Origin: an uncultured Clostridium sp. | GTDB lineage: Bacteria > Bacillota > Clostridia > TANB77 > CAG-508 | Reading direction: 5' to 3' | DNA: 5,679 nucleotides | Assembly: GCA_947428535.1 (NCBI GenBank) | Contig: CANEMG010000075.1 | Coordinates: 1 to 5,679, forward strand | Part shown: piece after piece, positions 1-5,679 of the stretch | How positions within the stretch are numbered: the first letter of the stretch is position 1 | How the letters are laid out: each line of letters begins with the position of its first letter | Notes under the pieces: generated by a model | Seen by the model: the letters and a program-made list of their open reading frames with translations, nothing else | Told to the model about the DNA's origin: nothing | Databases searched by the model: none | Made by a program: the position numbers and the translations under genes

Positions 1-600
1 TTTGGAGCAGATACAACTCAACAAGTAGAAGATGTTGAAATTTATGAAACTTTAGATTATCTTGAACAAATGGGATATGACTTAAAAGGATACGGATTCT
101 TAACTGACTATGTAGGAGATAGTGATGATGGTGTTGAAAGAGATGATGATGGTAAGATATCAAATGCAGAAAGCCAATTTATATCATCATATTTAGTTTC
201 AGATAACTATGTATATACAATAAAAAACTTTAATCAAAAAGCTTCAAATCCTATAGCAGCAATAGGACAGCATTTAGCTTCATTATTTACTTTAGGACAA
301 ACAAATCAGTTTTGGTCAAGAGGTATGATAGATATATGGCTAGATGGTGGAGTAGTTGGAAGTAGATCTCAATATTACAGTGTTTACAACTTAGGTAGTA
401 TAAATGTAGACATGGAAAAGAAAGAGTTAGAGATAAAAAGAGGATGGTTTAATAATTCCATGAAATATAACTTAGATGGTTGGACAGGAAGATATGGAAT
501 GCCAATAGATTTTTTAATATCTGTTCATTTAGCAACAATGATGCCAGACTTAGCATATGATTTGTCAACAAGTTTTGAAACAGTAATAGATCTTATGCTA
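1..600 (+). other. N-terminal block A of the giant protein, unrecognised domain
   Basis: Residues 1-200. I do not recognise a named family. The block is a mix of predicted helix and strand with distinctive aromatic motifs: VYTIKNFN (71-78), IKRGW (145-149) and WTGRYGMPIDFL (161-172), followed by the helical stretch ISVHLATMMPDLAYDL. The last is amphipathic, interrupted by His and Pro-Asp, and does not look like a membrane helix. The Trp/Gly-rich turns suggest a folded, conserved domain and not a linker. I have an unverified impression that similar motifs recur in large uncharacterised proteins of gut Clostridia. An acidic loop at residues 46-57 resembles an EF-hand calcium loop and is described as a separate entry. 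Confidence 0.5.
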
Positions 601-3600
601 CATCCAATAGGTGGAGGAACTGGAGATCAAAATACAGCAATTGGATATTATAAAATTGGAGATAGCTATAAATCATATGATGATTTTAAAGAGGCAGCAA
701 CATCAGGAATTACAGGTTCATTAAATTCTTGGAGAATAAGTAAAAAAGAAGCCAAAGCTATTATGGATGAATTTGGGATAAAAAGTCCAGAAAACTGTAT
801 GGGTACATCTGGTGTAGGAGAAGATAATGTTGATAGTGGAACTAAAACTCAAAAACTTGATTATGGTACAATGGATGTAAAATGTATTGGTGATTCTGGA
901 TATGATGATGATGATAAAGGAAAAGAAAATAAAAAAGCAGTAGTTGATGCATATAATGAAGTTATGAATACATTAAAAGGATATGGATTAACTAACGAAA
1001 TAGCAGAAGGTGAAGGATTAAAATTAACAATATCTAGTTTTGATGAGTATAAAGAAATGTTAGAAGAAAAATCAGAAGAAAATCAAGATTCTGAAAGTGC
1101 ACAATATTTTTATAAAGAACCTTCTAGAAGTTTAACTAAACAGTTAACTTGGCAAACTGATGATGATGGGTATCAATCGTATACTGCAGAATTAACATTA
1201 ACTTATAACAACTATTCTATGAGTATAACTTCAGCCACAGTAGCAGGCGGAGGAAACACATTTAATGTTTTTAATAATATGTCAATAACATATAATATAA
1301 TAGGAACTTGGACACAAGAAAGAATAGATGAATGGATGGAACAAAATAATGTAGATGTTCCAGAAGAAGCAAGATGTTCACAAGTAGATGGAGAAGAAGT
1401 TTGTTCAGCTTGTAGATCATATGTACAAAAAATATATGATTATTTAAAAAAAGCAGATGTTTCTAATTTAGAAATATATCAACCATACATAGCTAAAGTA
1501 ACAGATCACTGGTACAGAGATGTATATTTTGTATCTGACCCTGGGAAAGAATTTGTAGATTATGATTATGATTATGAAGCTGTAATGAAGGAAAGATGGA
1601 CTTTATACGAGACATATGGTTCAAGTAATCCAGATAAAGAGGGAGAATATAAATTATATGAAATAAATGACGATGGTACATATAAGAAAAATGGTGATGA
1701 TTATGTATTATTTGATGGAACACAAGAAGAAGCTTCATCAGCAGGAAAAAAAGTAGCTAAAAAAGCTAAAATGAAAAAAATATCAGATATGTCCGATGAT
1801 TTAAATTGGCAACAAGTAAGTGGTTTATTATCTGCATATAAAATAGAGGGTGTAACTCAAGAGGACTTCCAAGCAGTTTATCCAGATGTTGGTGAAGATG
1901 ATAAAGATTATGAAATTAAGAAAAATGTATTTGTTGCTATAAGGACAACAGGAAATGTAACTCAAATGGGTGAAGGTCAAAGGACAGAAACTAATCCTAA
2001 GATTAAAAAAATGTTTTTAAAGAATAGATATTTTAAATATGATGGTTCTCAGGAAACAGCTGAGATAATAACAGCTTTAAGGAAAAGTATAGACTCAGAA
2101 GGATATTATGGACCAGTAAAAGGTCAAAACTTTAGCGGAGATGATGTAGATTATACAAAAACAACAGCAGAAGTTGATGGAAAAACTTATAAAGTATCAG
2201 ATTATTCAGGAGAAGTATCATTAAATCAAGATTCTCTAAATGCTTTCAGTATGTTAGAAAATGAACATACATTAGATGCAGATTACATATATAGAGACTT
2301 TAAAGAATTGGCAGTAGAATTAGGTTACTTTGAAAAAGAGGAATTAACAGATGAAACACCAAGATTATTGCAATTTTTAATACCAGAAATAGGTTCAGGA
2401 CCTTCTGCAGGAAGTGAAACTTCTAGTAATGTAAGTGGAGAAAATATAGTAGCAGCTGCTGATAGAGTTTATGAGTATTGTAAAAAACATGGATATATTT
2501 ATGAAAATAATAAAAACGCAAGTGGACTTATAGATATAACAAGAGAAGATGGTACATCAACAATCGGAACTAAATCAACTAACTGTTCAAGTTTTGTTGC
2601 TGCTATACTAATAGAAGCAGGTTTTTATGATAAGGATGCTTTTATTGAATCAAATGGAAAATCTTGTATGCCATATGCTAAAGATTTTTGGAGATTTGGC
2701 AAAAGTGGTAGCGAGATGGGAGTGAAAACAACTGGAAGTGAAAGAAATCATAAAAAAATGATTGAACATATGAAGCAAAAGTGTTCAGAAATGGAATTAG
2801 TACAAGATAGTTGGGATGGTAAAAATGATGCTAGACATCCTGGAAAAATTGATAAAAGTAAGCTTAAAGCCGGAGATATATTGGCAGATGCTCATAATGC
2901 AATAAGTGATGTCGGAGGCCATGTTGCAATATATGATGGAAATGGAAAAATTTATGAAAGTAGTGGTGGTGGAGTTTATCACAGGGATTTTAGTGAAGAT
3001 AAGTTTTCAAGAGTATTAAGAGTAACAGGTGGAGTAAGTGGAGATGGAGCAGGATTATCTGGATTCCCAAATAGAGCAATAGACAAAAATGAGCATGAAT
3101 ATGGAACAATGATACATTCAAAAGGAGACATAGATGCAAATAAAGCCAATACTTTAAAAAGTTTGATAAAAGATGCAATTGTAACAGCAGCAACTGAGGA
3201 AAGTAGTGATGATAGTAGTCAAGAAGGAAATACAGTAAATGGAATTTCATCTGAAGCAAGTCAAAGGCTAGATGAAACTGTTAGTGCAATAACAGCACAA
3301 GATAATACAGATAGTTTATTTGTAAAAGTTGGTGTAATTACATCAGATGATTCATCAAGTTCATCTTCTTCATCAAGTTCATCAAATACTTCAAGTAGTT
3401 CAAGTTCATTATTATCACTTGAAGAATGGTGGGAAGAAACCCAAAAAATGTTTGATATTTATAAAAGTGAAGGATGGGTATATTCTGATCATGGAGCAGG
3501 AACAAGTAAAGGATGTAATGCAAACAAAACTTTTGAAGAGGCTCACGATAGTGGACATCATGATGTAGACTGTTCAATTGGAGCTTCATGGATGTTACAA

Positions 3601-5679
3601 AAACTAGGTGCATTGCAAGGATCTAAAACATTTGCATCAGGTCTTGGAAGTGGAGGAACTCTATCTGGAGAGTGTGCTCAAGACTTAATAGATGCTGGAG
3701 CAGATGCGTTTGTACCAAAAGGAAGTGTGGATTTTACCAATGCAGCTAATAATGGAGAATTAGAACCAGGAGATGTCTTATTTTATGATGGACATGTTAG
3801 TATATATTGTGGTGACAGTTGGGAAGGAGGAGGAACAACATTTTGTTGGGATACAGGTGCAGATAAGGGAATTCAAGGTGGTGGACCAAGAGATGATTCA
3901 TGGGAAGACAGACCTATAAAATTAATAGTTAGATTTCCATTAGGTAATTCAACCAAACGTGAAGGTAAACCATATGAAGGATATTTAGGAAATGAAGCAG
4001 TAGTATCACCTGTAACAGGAATTTTATTAGAATATGGAACTTATGATGGAAAAGAAAAAGATTCTGTAACAGGAGAAGTTTATAGAACTAATATAGATTT
4101 AAAATATGGAACAGGATTACTTAAACCTACACCAGAAAATACAGGAGATGAAAATAATACTCAAACACAAAATACTGTAAAAACCGAGGGAAGAACTCAA
4201 GTAGATAAAGTAGGGTATGCGAAAATATTAGTTTTAGATAAAGAAAATTACAAAAAGATTGAGCAAAAATTACTGAGTGAGTCAAGATGGTCAGACAGCT
4301 TTTTAAGTAGTAATGGAAAATATAGGGATATAAACGATTTAACTGAAAAGCAGATAACTGATAAAAATAATCCTTGGACAGACATAGATAAAACATTATA
4401 TGGATATAAAGAATTTGCGGAAAGTTATGAAAATTATGGAATAGCTGGAAATGTAATATATATAGAAGGATTTAAAGCAGAAATGCCAGATGAAGAATTT
4501 GATATAGAGGCTGATGCAGAAACAAAATCACCAAAAGGAGAAGAAATAAAAATATCAGATTTTGAAAAAGTAACTATGAATAATTTTTCTGGTGGAAAAA
4601 TAAGTGATTCTGAGGATTTATTAGAATCATTATATGAAAAAGATAAAGACTATAAACTAGCAAGTAAAAAGGCAACAGAAAAATTAAAGGCAGAAAATAT
4701 TCTAAAAGAGACAGCAATTTCATCATTATATGTAAATGGACTAAAGGTTATAAAAGAAGGAACAATAATAGGAAGAACAATAACAGATAGAGAATTGATA
4801 GTTGATTACAGAGAAGAAAATTATGAAGATTATAGAACACCATCAGATGCTTCAAATGATGATTCTGCTTCTGAAGATTCAAGCAACAATTCAATTTCAG
4901 ATACAACTGAGTCAAAGGATAAAGTAATCGGAAATTATTTAAGAATAATAATGAGAGATTTAGATAAAACAGTAGTAGAAAATGTTGAAGATTATATGAA
5001 ATTAGATGATGTTGGAGAAGAAGAGGAAAAGGGATTAGATACAAAATTCCCAGAAGTTTTCTTGTTCTGGTTAGGAGTTTTGGAAGAAGGAGCTTGTGAA
5101 GGTAAATATGATCAGGGCGATTACTACGGTTATGAAGTTTTAGCTGATAATGCTGGAAATACAACTGCATTTGGACTAACAGCAAGTGTAGCTGGACAAG
5201 GAAAAATTCCAGAAATGTATCCAGATTTTGAGAAACATGTGAAAGAAGGAAAGGTTCCAAAAAAAGAAGCACAAGATGTATTTGTTTTAGCATTAGAAGC
5301 AGCAAGAGAATATATTATTGGAGAAGATGGTTCAGGAGGTAAAATAACAGATACTACGAAATTATCTGAACCAGAATTGGATGCATTGTGTGATTTATAT
5401 CATGCTAGCCCTTCAGAATGTCAACAAGTATGTGAAATTTATAATTCTAGTAAAAATTTAACGGTAGCAGACTTTGAGAATCATTGGGGAACAAATACAA
5501 ATTACGAAAAACAATTAAAATCTAGAGCACATTGTAGAGGAATACTTGCTACTGAAGAAAGGTATTTGTTATATAATGCTAATGAAAAAGAATGTGAGTT
5601 CTTATCTGAAACACCATGGACAGAATTTTGTGGAGGTACACCATCTACCCAATTATATATATTAAAGTTGTGGAGGAAA
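1..5679 (+). CDS. Giant multidomain peptidoglycan hydrolase-like protein, partial at both ends
   Basis: Frame 1 is open for 1893 codons with no stop, and codon use is uniform throughout (AGA Arg, A/T-ending codons, TGG Trp). The first codon is Phe and the last is Lys, so both ends lie outside the window. Visible order: three unrecognised blocks (residues 1-800), an NlpC/P60-like hydrolase (813-1008), a Ser-rich linker, a second NlpC/P60-like hydrolase (1140-1312), a beta-type and possibly degenerate M23-like region (1321-1670), and a T4-type lysozyme-like domain (1681-1893). No hydrophobic run long enough for a membrane helix is seen, so any signal peptide or anchor must lie upstream. The protein is acidic with many Asp/Tyr/Ser-rich linkers, as in exported surface proteins. 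Inferred role: local cell-wall opening, possibly for a conjugation machine or phage tail. The coding call is near certain, the hydrolase roles are likely, and the biological context is unproven. Confidence 0.96.
136..171 (+). other. EF-hand-like acidic loop (possible calcium site)
   Basis: Residues 46-57 read ERDDDGKISNAE. Compared with the 12-residue EF-hand loop, position 3 is Asp, 5 is Asp, 6 is Gly, 8 is Ile and 12 is Glu, all canonical. Position 1 is Glu where Asp is usual. Only one loop is seen, the flanking helices are not obvious, and the whole protein is rich in Asp, so chance resemblance is quite possible. Confidence 0.25.
1375..1413 (+). other. Three-cysteine cluster C-x8-C-x2-C
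   Basis: C459, C468 and C471 lie in a 13-residue stretch ending in CSAC. No fourth nearby Cys or paired His completes a classical zinc ribbon: H503 is about 30 residues downstream and the other cysteines of this block (C266, C295) are far upstream. CSAC resembles a CxxC redox or disulfide site, but no thioredoxin fold is recognised around it. In an exported protein a local disulfide is the simplest reading. Confidence 0.4.
1558..1575 (+). repeat. Short in-frame tandem repeat, three copies of gattat
   Basis: Three perfect copies of the hexamer gattat encode Asp-Tyr three times (residues 520-525) inside an acidic, tyrosine-rich stretch. The repeat keeps the reading frame and is too short to be more than a low-complexity coding motif. 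Copy-number change by slippage would be in frame. Confidence 0.6.
1747..1779 (+). other. Lysine-rich basic patch between acidic blocks
   Basis: Residues 583-593 (KKVAKKAKMKK) contain seven lysines in eleven residues and no acidic residue, in a protein that is otherwise strongly acidic. The patch separates block B from block C and probably forms a flexible or helical linker. It could contact anionic wall polymers such as teichoic acid, but that is speculation. Confidence 0.35.
1780..2400 (+). other. Block C: unrecognised domain before the first hydrolase
   Basis: Residues 594-800. It begins with a helical part (LNWQQVSGLLSAYKI, 601-615), then a basic stretch around residues 664-680 (NPKIKKMFLKNRYFKYD). 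It ends in a distinctive segment with ENEHTLDADYIYRDFKEL (753-770) followed by VELGYFEKEEL and a Pro-containing tail (IPEIGSG). The dense mix of aromatic and charged residues in the last part suggests a compact helical domain. I cannot assign a family. It sits directly before the first papain-like hydrolase, separated by a short Ser/Gly linker (GPSAGSETSSNVSG), so it could be a prodomain, a spacer or a targeting module. Confidence 0.45.
2437..3024 (+). other. NlpC/P60- or CHAP-like cysteine hydrolase domain 1
   Basis: Residues 813-1008. The expected nucleophile is C862 in TNCSSFVAAILIEAGF, matching the N-terminal helix of papain-fold NlpC/P60 enzymes (D/N-C-S-x-F-V). The general base is H974 in GGHVAIYDG, preceded by LKAGDI, which corresponds to the typical L-x-P/A-GD-ahead-of-His arrangement. 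The next strand, GKIYESSG, offers E986 as third polar residue. Cys-to-His spacing is 112 residues, longer than the usual roughly 50-75 of the family. The extra length lies in residues about 885-945 and is rich in Lys/Met/Glu. Enzymes of this fold cut stem-peptide or amide bonds in peptidoglycan. Exact bond specificity cannot be read from the sequence. C827, C889 and C928 are further cysteines of unknown role. Confidence 0.8.
3181..3408 (+). other. Low-complexity linker with serine tract between the two hydrolase domains
   Basis: Residues 1061-1136. The first part is polar and acidic (TEESSDDSSQEGN). A more ordered short segment follows (SQRLDETVSAITAQ, then LFVKVGVIT, 1107-1114). The end is a serine tract of 11 Ser, then Asn-Thr, then 6 Ser (residues 1118-1136). 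The serine codons are mixed (TCA, AGT, TCT), so this is selected composition and not a single-codon expansion. It probably acts as a flexible hinge letting the two catalytic domains move independently. Confidence 0.75.
3421..3936 (+). other. NlpC/P60- or CHAP-like cysteine hydrolase domain 2
   Basis: Residues 1141-1312. The likely nucleophile is C1191 in HHDVDCSIGASWMLQKLG, and the likely general base is H1265 in DGHVSIYCG, preceded by LEPGDVLFY, a strong L-x-PGD signature. The following strand supplies D1284 (FCWD) as a candidate third residue. Cys-to-His spacing is 74, close to CHAP/NlpC-type enzymes. The lead-in MFDIYKSEGWVYSD aligns with VYEYCKKHGYIYEN of domain 1 (identical or similar at most positions), so both belong to the same subfamily and may stem from a duplication. 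Extra cysteines (C1172, C1225, C1270, C1282) could form disulfides. Substrate bond unknown; probably a peptidoglycan amidase or endopeptidase. Confidence 0.8.
4126..4200 (+). other. Thr/Asn/Gln-rich linker within the beta-type region
   Basis: Residues 1376-1400 are dominated by Thr, Asn, Gln, Glu and Pro (for example ENTGDENNTQTQNTVKTE), with almost no hydrophobic residues. It separates the VVSPVTG-containing part from the segment beginning VGYAKILVLD. It probably marks a flexible loop or the boundary between two subdomains. Confidence 0.6.
4840..4920 (+). other. Ser/Asp-rich acidic linker
   Basis: Residues 1614-1640 consist almost entirely of Ser, Asp, Asn, Glu and Thr (start PSDASNDDSASED). 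It falls between the segment IKEGTIIGRT...DYREENYEDYR and the strand VIGNYLRIIMRD. If those are parts of one beta barrel, this is a long disordered loop inside the fold and not a boundary between domains. Confidence 0.65.
5041..5679 (+). other. T4-type (GH24/GH108-like) lysozyme domain, C-terminal
   Basis: Residues 1681-1893. A hydrophobic helix FLFWLGVLEEGA ends in E1696, the expected catalytic Glu. The strand/turn LADNAGNTTAFGLT supplies D1716 and T1722 with the same Asp-x5-Thr spacing as D20/T26 of T4 lysozyme. Helices follow that match the family order: KKEAQDVFVLALEAAREYI, then LSEPELDALCDLY (as in 'L-x-x-x-x-x-DAL'), and late KSRAHCRGILATEERYLLY, at the place of the usual GL-x-x-RR-x-x-E helix. 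The Glu-to-Asp spacing is 20 compared with 9 in T4, from an insertion rich in Gly/Asp/Tyr. Seven cysteines (1699, 1797, 1807, 1811, 1845, 1865, 1877) are unusual and may form disulfides. The expected role is cleavage of the N-acetylmuramic acid to N-acetylglucosamine bond. GH108-like enzymes are an alternative. The domain appears nearly complete, so the protein may end soon after the window. Confidence 0.72.
5671..5677 (+). promoter_or_regulatory. Shine-Dalgarno-like GGAGGA at the window end
   Basis: The last bases contain tggagga, a strong match to the anti-16S core used in Firmicutes. It is still inside the open frame (reading Leu-Trp-Arg-Lys). If the giant gene stops just beyond the window, this could be the ribosome binding site of a tightly coupled next gene. 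No start codon is visible to confirm it, and similar GGAGG strings occur elsewhere inside the gene (for example near 3828), so chance is a real option. Confidence 0.2.

Larger units (their letters stand above)
601..1779 (+). other. Block B: acidic, beta-rich region with Cys cluster, unrecognised
   Basis: Residues 201-593. It opens with a Gly-rich turn (HPIGGGTGDQN) and a short helical segment (LNSWRISKKEAKAIMDEFGI, 241-260). An Asp-rich region follows, with lone cysteines at C266 and C295. Residues 381-440 alternate polar and hydrophobic residues (for example YTAELTLTYNNYSMSIT), which suggests beta strands. Next come a cysteine cluster (C459, C468, C471), a helix (RSYVQKIYDYL) and the motif HWYRDVYF (503-510), whose aromatic character suggests a structured or conserved core. 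The end is Asp/Tyr-rich and finishes in a Lys-rich patch (583-593). No catalytic family is recognised. It may be structural, a binding module or a protein-interaction surface. Confidence 0.45.
3961..5010 (+). other. Beta-type region, possibly a degenerate M23/LytM-like module
   Basis: Residues 1321-1670. Three pieces, in order, resemble strands of a LytM/M23 peptidase barrel: VVSPVTGILLEYG (1334-1346, like V-x-A/S-P-x-x-G), LKVIKEGTIIGRT (1581-1593, like V-x-x-G-x-x-IG) and NYLRIIMRDLDKTVVENVEDY (1645-1665, like the HLHFEIR...VDP-x-Y end strand). The zinc ligands are absent: the HxH position reads YLR and no H-x3-D is found, so metallopeptidase activity is not expected. About 240 residues are inserted between the first two pieces, including GYKEFAESYENYGIAGNVIYIEGF. 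A lipoyl/biotinyl-like barrel is an alternative. It has no cysteine at all, unlike its neighbours. It may be a spacer or wall-binding module. Confidence 0.4.

Noticed and set aside
475..600. Possible transmembrane helix around FLISVHLATMMPDLAYDL
   Set aside because: The hydrophobic run is broken by His, Pro-Asp and other polar residues and is too short to span a membrane.
904..918. DDDDK sequence resembling an enterokinase site
   Set aside because: It comes from a short run of gat codons in a protein full of Asp-rich loops, and is not a meaningful processing site in a bacterium.
1558..1575. Tandem gattat copies as part of a satellite or CRISPR-like array
   Set aside because: Only three six-base units, in frame, with no spacers. 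This is coding low complexity.
1493..1738. Reverse-strand frame of 81 codons, His/Leu/Ile-rich
   Set aside because: It is antisense to the Asp/Tyr-rich part of block B. The His-rich composition is the complement of ATG/ATC-type patterns over GAT codons.
2401..2460. Gene boundary or internal start ahead of hydrolase domain 1
   Set aside because: There is no in-frame ATG with a ribosome binding site in the Ser/Gly linker and the frame continues unbroken, so the domains are fused.
3347..3568. Forward frame 2 open frame of 73 codons
   Set aside because: It overlaps the serine linker and the start of hydrolase domain 2 in another frame. Its Gln/Val/His repeats are the shifted reading of serine codons.
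2797..4396. Reverse-strand frames at 2797-2982, 2990-3259, 3338-3613 and 4127-4396
   Set aside because: All lie antisense to recognisable hydrolase domains and give Leu/Ile/His/Tyr-rich products with no domain. Some look membrane-like only because the complement of GAA/GAT/AGT-type codons yields hydrophobic residues.
4748..5305. Reverse-strand open frame of 185 codons
   Set aside because: It is exactly antisense to the lysozyme end of the giant frame and its product is Leu/His/Asn-rich low-complexity, as expected from the complement of AT-rich codons. No Shine-Dalgarno or family resemblance.
1..5679. Recoding (TGA as Trp or suppressed stops) to explain the long frame
   Set aside because: No in-frame TGA, TAA or TAG occurs, and all Trp codons are TGG, so the standard code explains it.

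Overview
The window is one uninterrupted protein-coding stretch. Forward frame 1 reads through all 1893 codons with no TAA, TAG or TGA, and neither the true start nor the stop codon is inside the window. It is therefore the internal or C-terminal part of one very large protein. No RNA gene, insertion sequence, CRISPR array or intergenic gap is visible. The DNA is AT-rich (about 30% G+C in lines I counted by eye). It uses AGA for nearly all Arg and A/T-ending codons, and Trp is TGG with no in-frame TGA. This fits a low-GC Firmicute, most likely a Clostridia-type bacterium or a mobile element or phage of one. The standard code is sufficient.

Layout by residue of the visible protein: 1-200 is an unrecognised block with motifs VYTIKNFN, IKRGW and WTGRYGMP. 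Residues 201-593 are an acidic, Asp/Tyr-rich region with a beta-rich part, a three-Cys cluster (C459, C468, C471) and the motif HWYRDVYF. Residues 594-800 are a third unrecognised block containing ENEHTLDADYIYRDFKEL. Residues 813-1008 are a first NlpC/P60- or CHAP-like papain-fold hydrolase (C862, H974), followed by a polar linker ending in a serine tract. Residues 1140-1312 are a second, diverged papain-fold hydrolase (C1191, H1265). Residues 1321-1670 are a beta-type region that may be a degenerate LytM/M23-like module without zinc ligands. Residues 1681-1893 are a lysozyme-like domain with a T4-type Glu-Asp-Thr signature (E1696, D1716, T1722).

Taken together this looks like a modular cell-wall-degrading protein. 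The papain-fold domains would cut stem peptides or amide bonds, and the lysozyme would cut the glycan. The large N-terminal part would serve another purpose, such as anchoring or assembly. Low-GC Gram-positive conjugative systems (for example CwlT of Tn916-like elements, which pairs a lysozyme with NlpC/P60) and phage tail lysins use similar pairings. A role in a type IV secretion/conjugation apparatus or a phage tail is the leading inference, but no neighbouring gene is present to test it.
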